A program made the translations under genes and the position numbers. This document shows positions 12,381-23,787 of a stretch of 64,000 nt of DNA, piece after piece. The notes beneath the pieces are model-generated. The model made no database searches. It had not been told where the DNA came from and saw nothing but the letters and a program-made list of their open reading frames with translations. The DNA comes from Epiperipatus broadwayi. Its lineage: Eukaryota > Onychophora > Udeonychophora > Euonychophora > Peripatidae. Each line of letters starts with the position of its first letter. Positions within the stretch are counted from its first letter, which is position 1. The stretch is taken from the NCBI GenBank assembly GCA_028023455.1, contig JAQFVV010000013.1:9888411-9952410 (forward strand), read 5' to 3'.

Positions 12381-13905
12381 TCAGGTCATCCATATGCTAC
12401 TTTTAGGTGGTGTAGTGTCCATGGGTGGAATAGTTAGTGTTATATTCAGGTGGACACATTTCAGTGAGAAAGCATGCAGTGCTATTAATGATTTTTGCAG
12501 GTATATTGTGGAAACTGAGTGAAGGCCAAGCCCGTTAAGTTCTTTGGGCATTTGTGTTTTTGCAATGCTTATGGTGATGACCTTTCCTTTCCATAGTAGT
12601 TTAGAACATAGTGAGTTTACTGCCTTTTTAAAGGTTTTGGTGGGTTTAATAATTGGTAGATAATAGTTTAGTCTGGAGAACACATTGAGCAATGTAGCTT
12701 TGCCTGGAAGTGACAGTGAGATCCCAGAAAGTGATTTCACTATTTTCTTGTTTTTTTTTTTGAGGATTGTGTTTTGGATTTCTTTGGTCGTGGTAAATTC
12801 AGTTTTGGCTATAGAAAAACCTAAGAAATGTTGAGGTTTTGATGTGAATATTGATTGAATTATAGTTCCAGATTTCATTTTCCATATTGATGATTTACTA
12901 TTGTTGATTTGAAGGTTTAATTTTTTTGTATGTTTATTGATGATTTTCAGTAGTGTTTGCAAATGTGATTTATCAGGAAGGAAGATAGTGACATCATCAA
13001 TGTATGATATGTGATTAATTTGTTGTTTTAATGCTGGCACGTATATTCCAGGCAAGTTGTGTTCATTATCCTTTAGCATTGGACTTATATATGTTATGAA
13101 ACAGAGTGTAGCCAGAGGTGAGTCCTAGGGAATTGAAAGATGTGGTTTGAACCCAGAAGACAACTTTCCATCTAGAGAGGTAAATATTGATCTATTTAAA
13201 AACATGTTGGTGATTATTCTGATATACACTTGAGGCACTTGGTACTCTTGCAGTATTTGAAAGAGGACTGGAGGGATTACTGTGTCGAATGCTGAGGAGA
13301 AATCTAATTGGATAGCTAGGGGCCTTGACTTTCTGCTTTGTCTAACATGTTCAATTATCAGGAGGAAGCATTGCATGGCCTCGATGGTTGATGAGCCTTT
13401 GCATGCATATTGATGTGTTGATATGTGTGTGTAAATCTGGTCTCTTATTTGATCCTTGACTAAGGATTTGATTGTTTTTATAAGCAGAGGTATCATTCAA
13501 ATGGGACTAGGTTAGTAAGACAGGATGGGTTTGCTTGTTTTTTCAAAAATGGGACCAGTGCTATTGGATACAAATCTGGAATATTTTGGAAGTTTCCAGC
13601 AAGCATGTCAATCATCATCCTCAGTATTAGTATGGTGAAGTGGCTGAGGTGGAGAAGTACAAATCTGGGTATTTCTTGGAGTCCAAGATATGTGCTTTCT
13701 GGGTATGCAAGTAGCTTTTGGAGTATTTGATTTTCTGTAATGTTGTTGTTGGAAAAGTTGCCTGTGTCTTTCCAGATGTTACCTGTTTTAAAGTTATGAT
13801 TTTGTAATTTTTGTTTAAAGTGATTATGGAATTTGGAGAGCATCGCTGGACCACTGTAACAGTTTTGATCTACTAAGATCATCAGTGGTGTAGGCCACCT
13901 CATTG
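12381..13905 (-). pseudogene. LINE ORF2 reverse transcriptase domain, broken
   Basis: The RT blocks appear in order on the minus strand. PIALVPFLKK comes from the KP/RPI-like region, and HQYACKGSSTIEA is the Q-x-G/C-x-x-x-STxxA block. LDFSSAFDTV (about 13270-13310) carries the first catalytic Asp. LSIP-stop-DSPLATLCF (about 13110-13140) is the IPQGSP block with Gln turned into a stop. ISYIDDVTIF (about 12990-13010) is the YxDD catalytic box, intact. The thumb-like region contains LNLQINNSKSSIWKM and ends near ELNGLGLHSV (about 12520-12550). Frames change near 13490 and 13860. The intact protein would perform target-primed reverse transcription of the LINE RNA. This copy is inactive because of stops and frameshifts. 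Confidence 0.88.
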
Positions 13906-14379
13906 TTCCCAGTGCCCATCTGATAAAACTGTGAGTCCAATTGTGCTTGTTTGGATCTTTTTGTGGCTATATAGTGAGCAAGTATCTTTTGAGTGTTGTG
14001 GTAATGGATTTTGAGATCCAAGATGTCTTGTATGTTGGTGTCTGTGGGGGAGAGTATACTCAACCTATGATTGATGGTGTCCAATTCTTTTAATAGCTGA
14101 TTAGGCCCTTTAGTCTTCTTAGTATGGTGGTTGATGAGTGAGCTCAATATTCCTACAAATGTTGACCATGCTTGAAGAGGTGGGAGTGTGAGAATTTTGA
14201 TTTTAATGAAAAGGATGTAAGCCTCAGAGAAAATCCATTCTGGAGTTGCTACTTTATTTAAGAGTCTTATGGTGCTATTATGATTTGATTATGTTATGGT
14301 AGAGGAGTCTAAGTGTAGTGAGATTAACATGGCCAGGTGGTCAGAGAAAGGTACTAGTTGAAGTTTTGCATTTAGATTA

Positions 14380-14990
14380 AAGTGGTGTTCAGATTAGTAG
14401 TAGAGCAGATCTATCAGGGATTTTTTTATGTTTTGTGTGGAAGGAGAAAGAGTCAGGTGGAAATCAACCCTCTCTACAAAGAAAAACTCTGTTAAAGAGA
14501 TGAATGTGTTTCATTGTAAATTGGTGATATGACATTAAAATCACCAAAGCAAATGATAGGTGACGCATCAGACAAAAGTATAGAATTGATTTTTGGTTAT
14601 TACTGAGTGTATTATGTCATTATCTTTCCTGAGGTAGCGATAGATGATGTTAATTGTGTTATTGGAATGTGTATATTGATTATTAGTAGCTCTTTGCTGA
14701 GTATAGAATTCTAAGTTTTTGATAAGACAAATTTTTGCTGATTAATATAGCAACTCCAGATGAGGCCATAGTTGAGGGCAGATATTGAAACAGGCCATAT
14801 TGTTACATGATTTTTCGAATTCAGTAATTAGATTGTAAGTGTAATTTTGTCTCGGATAGACATATTATGTGGAGGTTTGTTTTTCCAAGCCATCTTATTG
14901 CATGGACATGCTCAAGGGAGTTGAGCCCTCTTATATTAATTCTACCTATTTTTAGTTACATATTTGAGTGATAAATGATGTAATATGAGT
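14380..14990 (-). pseudogene. LINE ORF2 APE-type endonuclease domain, heavily broken
   Basis: The minus strand gives INIRGLNSLEHVHAIRWL and then IICLSETKL (about 14840-14960), the N-terminal blocks of an AP-endonuclease-like domain (N-x-RGL and the ET motif with the metal-binding Glu). GVAILI follows (about 14745), and CFGDFNV (about 14535-14555) is the GDFN block. At least six stops or frameshifts fall between these. The intact domain would nick the target DNA. Its presence separates this LINE from restriction-like-endonuclease groups such as R2. Confidence 0.75.
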
Positions 14991-15021
14991 TGAGGTTATT
15001 CATCTGTAAGAAGCTTATGCT

Positions 15022-17320
15022 TTAGGATAGGTTGTTCATTCGGATCTTAAATTTCTTGAGGAAAGCTGTCAGAGGCCAGAGACTTTGTATTTGACTGTGT
15101 TTGGTCTGGTGCACTGGTTGTCTTGCTTTGATTTGAGGTAGTGGTTTTTTGAAATTGGCATTTTGTGAATAATGTATTTTCCGGTGTGCTTTGTTCTCTT
15201 TTTTCCTTCTCTGAATGGATGCTTTGTTTGTGGTATGTTGAGAGTAATTTGATTCATAATTTGATTCAGTGGTTAAATTATTTAATTCATCTGACTGTGA
15301 TCCGGAAGAGTCTTGAGTTTTCCTTTTATTGTTTGAAGTTTGAAATTGTATTTGTGTTGTATGCATAGAGTGTGTTAGTTTAGACTCCTGTTGTTTATTT
15401 TTTGTGTTGTGATTGCTGTGTTTCCATCCCTGATGTTCCAACAGTGGTTTTGGAGAGCTGGTTTAGAATGAGTGATGAAGTTTGTTGAAGGGTGTTACAC
15501 ATGTCCTTGGAAGCTTCTGTGGATTCAGCAGTAATATCTTGTTCTGTTGTTTGTGAGGTGCCCATCTCTATCTCCTCCTGTAGAACTTCATGTGCTGATG
15601 AATATGAAGAGTGAGGTAAGTTTTGAAAGCTTTGATTGCATTTGTGGTTTCTAGTTTTTCTTGTGTTGCAAACTTCACACATCCGTTTTGGACATGATTT
15701 CATAAGGTGGTTACAATCTCCACAGGAGAAGCATTGTGGTTGTACTCCTCTGATTGAGATGTAGATAGGACTTTTTTTCCTTCAAGTGTTAATGGTATAT
15801 CCAGTGGAGAGTAATCTTTATTAAGTTTGAAAGTGAAGGCTGCATTATTTGATGGAAATTCAAGGTCTCTCCTTTTTTCTTTGAGATACTTGAAGGTTGT
15901 GATGGTACCATACATGGCAAGGAGTCTTTGGAGATTTAATTCATTGAAATATAAGTAGCAATTACATGCTAGGCCATGGTTTAATTCTGGGTCTATTGAT
16001 TTCTATTTTGATAAGGTATCTATTCTTTAAGAAGAGTTGTTTTCATTTGAATATCCCTTTTTGTAATATATTGTTAAATTCTATTATGAAGTACCTTCTG
16101 TTTAGATGATGGTAAATTTTTTTTTATTGCATCTCCTAATTGGTGATTTTTTAGGAGCTCAAAGAGATCATCCATAAGAAAAGTAAACAGATCACAGTTG
16201 TCATTGGTGGTAGTAAGTATTAAGGTGGGTTCACTATGGTAATTTAGAAAGGAGTTAAATAGAAATGGGGGTATACATGAGTTGAATTCATTGCTAATTA
16301 TTTCGTAATTATTTAAGCATGTTTGAATGTCCTGAGATCTGTTCTTCATTGGTCTATGTGTAGTTTTTTTCATTTACAAAGTCAAGTGATTTCACCTGAG
16401 ATGTCTGTTCAATTGGTTTTATATTTTTTGTTTTGACTCTATTCTTGCAGAGTGCAGTAGTGTAAGTTTCATTATTTGTTTGGTTGGAGAAATTTTGTTG
16501 GCCTCTACTTAGCCACAATGGGTTGCTGCTTGATTTGTTATTGCATTGCTTCCAGATTGTGTATTGTTTGTTTTTAAACTAGGCATAAGGCATGGAAAGT
16601 TCATGCTGAATGTATTTTCCTTGTTTTGTGGGTTTTGCATTTGTGTTGGATTTATTAGACCACTGTGTGTAAACTTGTGTTTTTCTGTATTGTGATTGGA
16701 TTCATAGTTTTTGTTCAATCTTTGATTCGGAGAAAGACCTTTGTCAGTATGGGGTTTGGATCTTGTTTTTTCATTTGTTTCTCCACCGTGGAACTCAAAT
16801 AATAATTCTTTATCACTTTTTTTCTTCATTTAAAGTTTCTTTACGGTGAAACATGGCTGCTTCTGGAGAAACGCCACCTGTATTTTTAATATTTTTATGG
16901 ATTTTCAGTTCCGTAAGTAAGCATTTGATTTTTTGTTTGAGGTAATTTTATTTTAGATATTTCACTTTGATTTTGATTATTTTTTGCTTTGATTTCATGG
17001 AAGGACATAATTTTAGTTGTTTTAGTTTGGGAATCAGTGTTTTCCTTCGATTTTTTGTGAAATAGTGTTGACTCGATCATGTCAATTGGAATTTGTGGGT
17101 ATTGTATTTTTTTGTTTATGGTCTATATCTGAGTTTTTTGCTTTTGAGATACTTTAACTGACTGTTTATTATTGTTTGGACCTTTCTGATCAAATAAAGT
17201 AGGTTTGATATTGGTGTAAAGCTTACCTAGAACTTTCCTTACATTAGAGTCACTTTGCAATCTTGTGATTGGGCTTGACCTCTGTGTTACCCAGTCAATG
17301 AGATCAATACCTTTGATCAT
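15022..17320 (-). pseudogene. LINE ORF1 (gag-like, CCHC zinc knuckles), broken
   Basis: The reading starts at a Met at 17320 (MIKGIDLIDWVTQR) and passes through several frames to a stop at 15022. The central part is Asn/Lys/Thr/Gln-rich with no recognisable fold. Around 15650-15760 the minus strand gives CFSCGDCNHLMKSC, an exact C-x2-C-x4-H-x4-C knuckle. Five residues on, CEVCNTRKTRNHKC forms a second Cys/His knuckle. Such pairs are typical of RNA-binding ORF1 proteins of APE-type LINEs. At least five frameshifts split the reading, near 17100, 16860, 16440, 15990 and 15700. The long Ser/Thr/Gln/His-rich tail (15022-15441) may be ORF1 or an ORF1-ORF2 spacer. Confidence 0.72.
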
Positions 17321-17475
17321 TTTGTATATTTATTACTAAAAATACAAAAAGGCTTACCTTCTAGCTTTCACCACTCAAGATGGGGGAAAAGTTTTGAGAA
17401 AACACATAATTTATGTTTTTAATATGAACTGATGTGCAAAGATTTCACTAGTTGGTGCCATTGATGGAAAAAACT

Positions 17476-17753
17476 CATGATCCTCTTTGTTATTCATATT
17501 CATATTTTATGTACATATGAAACTATCTATTTCAAACAAATAAATGTGCTGGGCTTAATTTCTCAGTCCACAAAGTAGTGTTCTACCTATCATATTTTTC
17601 TGTATATTAATCTAACTACTATCCACATCAGTATTCCTATTTTTTCCTATCTCAATGTTATTCTAACTAAAATGAAATACACTACAAAACACAAAAAATA
17701 TTGTATACTCCTAATATTCTCCACTTTTCATAGCCCCATCATTGGGAGTCCAT
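17476..17753 (-). repeat. LINE right target duplication and residual Gypsy interior
   Basis: 17476-17484 is the second CATGATCCT copy. The rest, up to the LTR at 17754, is what remains of the Gypsy 5' leader and gag side. No coding motif is visible. Directly next to the LTR the minus strand reads A then TGGACTCCCAATGATGGG, the position and TGG start expected of a primer-binding site. Confidence 0.6.
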
Positions 17754-17906
17754 TGTAACAACTGCCCTTATAGTCATCTATATTTGGTTGGTTTAAAATT
17801 ACTCCCTATAGTTTACTGAGATGGCTGTATAGTCACCCTTGACCTGGAGGTGAGTTGTTTCTAAAACTTATTTCCCACAAAAAAATAAATATCAATATAT
17901 ATATAT

Positions 17907-18457
17907 TGTAATGGTATATGCCGTTACATTAATTTAAAATTTAAATATATTTTTTCTTTTGTTTGTAAATAAAAATTTCTAAGTTCAAATGGCCCCATGT
18001 TGGGCACCAATTATAATTGTCAGGGTGGATGATGAAGTTTTAGTCTTACCGTATCTGCACTATGAGGGCGCCACTAGGCCATTTGAACCTAGAAAATTTT
18101 ATTTGCAAACTTAAGAAAAAATTTATTTAACTTTTAAATTAATGTAATGGTGTATACTGTTACATATCTTCTGGTGGTAAAATTACCTTCCAACAAGTCC
18201 TTTCATGTTTAGGCTAATAACTGCTTGCAAGTTCCTTTTGGAGAGTGAAAATGAGGCACCTTTCCATCGATGAAATAAAATTTTCTAGGTTCAAATGATC
18301 TAATGGTGCCCTCATAGTGCAGATACAGTAAGACTGGAACTTCATCCTCCACCCAACAATTATAACTGGTGCACAAAGTGGGGCCATTTGAACCTAGAAA
18401 TTTTTATTTATGAAATTATATAAATTTTAAATTAATGTAACAGCATATACCATTACA
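17907..18457. mobile_element. Foldback MITE inserted in the Gypsy LTR
   Basis: This 551-bp element starts TGTAATGGTATATGC and ends with the inverse, GCATATACCATTACA. Arms of about 190-200 bp (17907-18106 and about 18268-18457) are imperfect reverse complements, with a spacer of about 160 bp holding a further TIR-like end near 18150-18168. Conserved arm features include TCTAGGTTCAAATGG and a CTGCACTATGAGGGC block. It has no coding capacity, so it would need a transposase from elsewhere. The flanks are TA repeats on both sides, so the target duplication cannot be delimited. The empty site is seen in the left LTR near 6370-6390. Confidence 0.8.
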
Positions 18458-19006
18458 ATATATATATATATATATATATGCTTGGCAATCTTTCAATATT
18501 TATACTTAATATTTCCCTATCTGAATATTTATGGACATTGATGGCAATTGACCCAAGCACCATTCCTACTTTTTATGTAAGGATTATATTGAAGGGTTAA
18601 TATGAAAAATTTGTATTAGCCTAATAACCAAAGCCTGATCCTAGTTAGTTCACTTAGAACTGGTAGTATCTATACTGAAAAGACATGCTATTAAAGAGTA
18701 TCGATTAAACCATTAAAAAAAATACATGTATATTTTTAACTAATTAAGGGAATATGTAAAAGAAATACTCATTTGTTTCAATGAATATGCCTATATATTG
18801 ATTTTAATGGTTGACACTTATTATTTACAAAATATAATATTAATTTAGTTTTAATGTTATTTATATGAATCAAACGACATTAAATAATAAAACAAAAAAT
18901 ACAAATATACAAGAAATTACAATTCATAAATTTTAAATTAACAGAAAAGCAAATATTACCTTTAGTCACCAGGAACTAATATCATTTATATATATATATA
19001 TATATA

Positions 19007-22000
19007 TTTTTTTTTTTTTATTGTACCAGTGTTATGCACTGGTTTTTTAGCATTTTTCCCAGGAAAACATCTCCTTTCTAGGAAAAAAAATAAATATATA
19101 TAAGTGTTAATAAATTGCATTTCTCACTTTACGTTTTTAAGCAAAAACTAATAAATTCATAATCCAATGTCATTTTGAAGAAGGCATGAATAATTTAATT
19201 AAAATTTTAACAATAAGATCAATTTAATATAGTATAAAAGCACATATCATAAACAGTAATTGTTTGGATGGGTAGGGGAGAGTGGATGAGTTCTTATCTA
19301 CGCCAATAACTTCTGATAATTTATTTTGTAGAAAATCATATTTAAAAGAATATACATCCTAATTATTAATTGAGTATTTTATTATTTTTCATTATTTGTC
19401 AAATTACTTGTAATTTTTAAATCATACGGAAAATATATGCTGTAATAAGTTTTTTTTCCTTTCCTTTGTTTATGTATAATTAAATGTTTTTTCCTGTAAG
19501 GGTTGCTAAAAGAAGCCCAAATTTTGAGAAAGTTTAGTCTGACTTTAGTTTTACAAGGAGGAAGCAGTCTGAAATTGGTAACAAATTTTTTATATTTTTA
19601 ATTGCAGAAATAAATATAAGTCCAGAAAATTTTTAATAATATCATGTGTTGCTAATCCTATTTGATAAGATATTCTGTTTTCTGGTGCCATCTACCTATT
19701 TTAAAGCTTTTATACGCAAAAATATACTATCTTATGCTAAAGTTCAAAATGACCGTATTGACTACAGCCATCACGAAAATGTCTTATATTTAAAACAAGT
19801 ACTATAAGTAATTTCCATGAAATAATCAATGATTTGTTAACTTTACCTTATTTAATTATCTTTTGTGGTACAAAAGAAATTTATAATTTAAAAGCATATT
19901 ATAAAAGCCAAGGAAAGTTAACTAGAAAATTTCGCGCTCTTTCTAAAGGACATTGTCTGCTGTGAAAATAATGTAAGCTCCCCACATTAAAATATGTTTT
20001 ATTCACTGAAAATTATCTAGAAATAATATTAATGATAAATGATATTTACTTATGCACCTGTATATTTTTTAAAAAGAAAATATAAATTTCTCAAGGCAAA
20101 TATCGGAAAATTTGTTGTGTGCATTTATGGAGAATTCCTTATTAAAGACAAATTACAATTCCAGAGTAGGAATAAAAACTACAAACATAGTGTCTTAATT
20201 ATAACCATAATATAATAGTTATATTATACCTCAATTTGAGTCGTTAAAACTTCATATCCAGTAAGTCAGCTGCAGTCCTTATAATAATAATATTTTGGAA
20301 AATTCGCGCATTAGTTTTATTCTTAAGCCCGCTAGCTAAAAATGATACGTATCACCAATAGTAAAAAGAAAAGAATTGTATATGTGATCGTCAATCGTCA
20401 AATATTCTCATGTTAAAATATGTATTGTTTTCTTGGATCCCAAAATTATATCAGTTAATTCAAGGAAGAGTTAACATCCAACGCTGCTATGTTTTCTTTG
20501 CCTAATTTATTAATTGCACCAGAATGGAGGCAACTTTTATATAAATGAAATAATAAAAGTGTTTCTTATTTTAAATTTGCTTCGTGAACTATGAATGGAT
20601 CAAGTTCTTCATCTAGATAAATTGCCCAACGGAAAAACTTTTTTAGTGGATAATAATCACTTGTTAATAATGTTTTTTCTAATTTGTAAAATTTGTGTAT
20701 TTTTTATATCAACAGGTTAAAAGGCTGTATAATCAAGTAATATTTAAATGACCTTGTAATCATAAAGGTATGTTTTCATATACTTATTCTAGGTTAAATT
20801 TATATTCGACATGAAAAAAAAATTTTTTTTATAAAATGTGTTTACTTATGATATGCATTATGGGTATAAATTTATATGTTAGATGCAAAAGAGAAAATTT
20901 AGATATAATAGGGAAAATATCAGTTAAAATTATCAGAAGTAATTAAGAGAAGTGCTATACAGGATATTACTTATTTAAAGTTTGAAACAAATTTATACTA
21001 TGTTATTCGGAACTTATTCCCAATTATTCTTTATTACACATTCCTTAATTTAGTTCAAGATACTATACTACCAATTACTTGTTGAATGTTTCTTTGGCAA
21101 AGGTGAAAATTATTATGGTTTATTCGTGTTATCCATTGATTTCAGACGTTGATCTAAGTATACCCCGGAACATAAATTTAGTGTAATTAGTGTATTAGCT
21201 TGTCTTGCCCCGATATTGCATCGGTATATGCTTAATATGGCATAAGTAATAATTGTAATGTATCTATTTTGTGGGATGGAAAATATCTCCCAAAAGCTTT
21301 ATTTTCCATGAGGGGAATAGTAATCTAGTATTCGGGTATGTTTTAACAAGTGTGCTTCTCAGAGTAGGGTCAAATTTATATTGTATTTAGTGTATTTTTT
21401 GTTAAAATAGGAGAGGTTATATTTGGTGTGTCCTATTTGCAAGTAGAGGAAAAACTATTTTATATAGTAGTTAATCTAATGTCAGTGTTTTCTATTTCAT
21501 GAGAAAATAGATATTAATGGAAGGTGTTGATATTGTGTTTTGTTTGAAAGTTATGGAAATAAGGGTTATTGGGGTTATTTTATATTTAGTATAATAGGTG
21601 ATATTATGTTTGGTTGTGGGGTAGTGTTATTAGTATGGGTATTTAAATTGGTGTTTAAAATTTTATTTGTGGGGTTATATGGTTTATTGTTATTTGTTTA
21701 TTGGGTGTTTATATTGTTTTGGTAAATATTAAATATATGTATGTATATAATTATATAGTTTTAAATAAAAATATATTATTAAGTATTATAAATTTTTGTA
21801 GTTATTTGTATTTTAAATATTATTATAAATTTTATAGTTAAATGTGGTTGTGTTGTATATATTTATTTTTTATTAATTTTAAATGTAAAAAAGTGAAAGT
21901 ATTGATAATTAAAAGTATGCGAATTAATGTTGTTATTTTTTTTTTATGGTCAAATAAATTGTATATGTTTGTTTATTATGTTATTAAAGGATATTTTTAA

Positions 22001-22614
22001 ACTATATATAAATTAGATTTGTTAAATTTATATAATTATATTTGTTACAATTGTTTTGAGTATTTTTTGTGTGTAATAAATATTTATTTAATGTTGTAAA
22101 ATTTTATATTTAAATTATAGTAGTGTGAATATTTATTATATTTATTTAATAGATTATTTATGGATTAAAATTAAATTTATTTTTATTGTAAAATATTTAT
22201 AAATAGGTTTGTTGTTTTTTTAGTGTTTAGTTTTTAGTTTTTGTGTTGTTGTATTTGTTTATTTGAGATTCTGGATAAAAGGTGTTTTAAATTAGTTGTT
22301 ATTGATATTTTTTCAATATTTATAGTGTGTGTGGTGTGTTATAAAATTTATTTTATAATTGTTTAATATATGAGTTTTTATTATTTAATTATTGTTTTAT
22401 ATGTAGTTGATTGTTGTTATATTGGTTATTGGAAATTATGATGTTTTGTTTAGTATTATTAAATGATAATTTATATTGTCAAATGTTTAGAGAATTGTTT
22501 GGTGAGAAAGAATTTTTTATTTAATTTTATTTTTAATTTATTTATTATGTTTTTTTATTTTTTGTGTGTTTGTGATTTTTATAATGTTTTTTAATGGTTT
22601 GTTGTTTTTTTTTT
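19007..22614. mobile_element. Unclassified 3.6-kb insertion splitting the Gypsy LTR
   Basis: The left LTR runs without interruption across the point (about 6868-6880) where the right LTR is split by this block. Both junctions lie in poly-T plus TATATA tracts, so exact ends and any duplication are hidden. Near the left end an inverted pair ACCAGTG/CACTGGT (7 bp, 5-nt loop) sits at about 19024-19045. The first 2.4 kb has ordinary composition and keeps CpG sites (for example TTCGCGC twice), unlike the CpG-poor elements around it. The last 1.1 kb is the cytosine desert described separately. I see no transposase, RT or terminal inverted repeats. It could be a non-autonomous element, displaced host DNA or an assembly join. 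Confidence 0.55.
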
Positions 22615-22638
22615 TTATATATATATATAAAATGTAAG
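21499..22638 (+). other. Cytosine desert: extreme strand asymmetry
   Basis: On the + strand positions 21499-21919 contain no C at all. Only seven C occur between 21499 and 22638 (21920, 21951, 22002, 22048, 22271, 22314, 22480). G remains common, about 169 by hand count in 21541-22620. The sequence is not a simple tandem repeat. A 61-codon open frame at 21540-21725 is rich in Phe, Val, Leu, Gly and Trp, an obvious product of T/G composition; I do not call it a gene. Confidence 0.85.
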
Positions 22639-23787
22639 CTTATTATGTGATGATATGGTCATTTAAATTGTCCAAAAAATGTCTTCTCTTTATTTTTGAC
22701 AAAAACCAGTAGATGGGATAGTTTATTCAAGGTGAACAGAATGGATGCAGACTTCAATTTTGTAGGTGACAGGATCAAGCAGCACATTTCCTTGTGTGGG
22801 CAGTGGGATAAAGCAAAGCATATTTAGGCTCCCACATCATCAGGTTGGTATTTTTTTTCTAACAGCATATTTCAGATATATTTATCGGCAACAAATTTTA
22901 CAATTCTGTGAAAAATATTTCCATAGACTGTGGTTTTATCTGGTCTGCTCAAATTTTGCTCTTATAATTCTTTCATCATGTTGGCTTTTCTAGTATGTTT
23001 TAAAATGTTAAACAGAACAATCCTCATATTTTTTTGTATTTTTTTATTTATATTCTCATTTTGTTTCATGCAATATTACCCATCACTCCAGAAAACGTTC
23101 AATATCTTTAATCTGATATAGTCCAGTTTAATTAGTCCAGCATACCTACCATTTCAGATCCATCTTCCTTTATTTATTTCTTAATTTTTGACAAAAGAAA
23201 ACTCTTTACTAAGTTTTATCTACAATAGTTCCTTTGAAAAATTTTTAAAAAATAACTTTTTACAACAAATAATGAAATATAGATTACATTGATAAACATC
23301 TGTTTCTTTTAAAGCAATGACATAATTTTTTTTTAATTTTTGTTTTAAATAAAATGATAAAAAAACTAATTATACACAAAAATATAATTTATACATGTCT
23401 GCTTAGACACATACTTCTTCAAAAGCAATGAGCATAGACCCACCCCTAAACCTATCATGGTTAAATGTTTAGTTCTTATAGGATTATTTTACACCAAATA
23501 AAAATACATGCAACTACCATGTATACAAATATGCATGAGTAGCTAGTGACCTTTATCTTGTGACAGGGTTAAAATTAGGATCCTGTTAAAATATAGACCC
23601 CAGACGTCGATATGAACATTGAGAGGATCAAATTGAATTTGGGGATCCATGGGAAAAAAGTAAATTGAAAATGATTAAAATTGTAACACTTTAGATTTAA
23701 AACTATTTGATGTCATTATATATATGTCATATATAAAAAATAAAAATAAAAATCATTAATTTTTTTTTCTGTCACTTTCCTATACTG

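Larger units (their letters stand above)
11625..17475 (-). mobile_element. Full-length two-ORF non-LTR retrotransposon inserted in the Gypsy interior
   Basis: A 5.85-kb LINE on the minus strand is bracketed by 9-bp duplications CATGATCCT (11616-11624 and 17476-17484). Its 3' end on the minus strand has a T run and then nine or more A just before the duplication, consistent with a poly-A tail. The order from the 5' end is ORF1 with CCHC knuckles, APE-type endonuclease, reverse transcriptase, and a C-terminal Cys/His region. This architecture is that of the Jockey/I/CR1-like groups, but I cannot assign the clade. Two diverged relatives occur at 32810-35545 and 36313-37971, recognised by the shared NGLGLH block and the WFLE-K block near the C terminus. 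Confidence 0.88.
6250..23590 (-). mobile_element. Nested Ty3/Gypsy LTR retrotransposon (minus strand)
   Basis: Two direct repeats, 6250-7910 and 17754-23590, flank a minus-strand protease/RT/integrase relic, so they are its LTRs. Both begin TGTAA. The left one ends CTACA; the right one ends TTAAA, a decayed CA end. The 4-bp sequence ATAT lies just outside both ends (6246-6249 and 23591-23594), as expected for a target-site duplication. The interior is inflated by a full LINE at 11625-17475. The right LTR is inflated by a foldback MITE (17907-18457) and a 3.6-kb insertion (about 19007-22614). Without these the element is about 7.3 kb. In minus orientation the right LTR is the 5' LTR. The next internal bases on that strand read A then TGGACTCCC, a plausible primer-binding site whose tRNA I cannot assign. 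Confidence 0.85.
17754..23590 (-). repeat. Gypsy 5' LTR (right copy), split by two insertions
   Basis: LTR sequence occupies 17754-17906, 18458-19006 and 22615-23590 and aligns with 6250-7910. The two gaps are a foldback MITE (17907-18457) and a 3.6-kb insertion (about 19007-22614). The outer end reads CTGTTAAA followed by the ATAT duplication. Confidence 0.8.

Noticed and set aside
12168-12437. 89-codon + strand frame
   Set aside because: It is the antisense shadow of the LINE ORF2 C-terminal region.
15165-15368. 67-codon + strand frame
   Set aside because: Antisense shadow of the LINE ORF1 tail.
21540-21725. 61-codon hydrophobic frame in the cytosine desert
   Set aside because: Its residues (Phe, Val, Leu, Gly, Trp) are what T/G-only DNA encodes; no start context or relatives.
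21499-22638. Nuclear copy of a mitochondrial genome (mitochondrial strands can be C-poor)
   Set aside because: Stops are frequent under any code and none of the mitochondrial proteins or rRNAs can be recognised.
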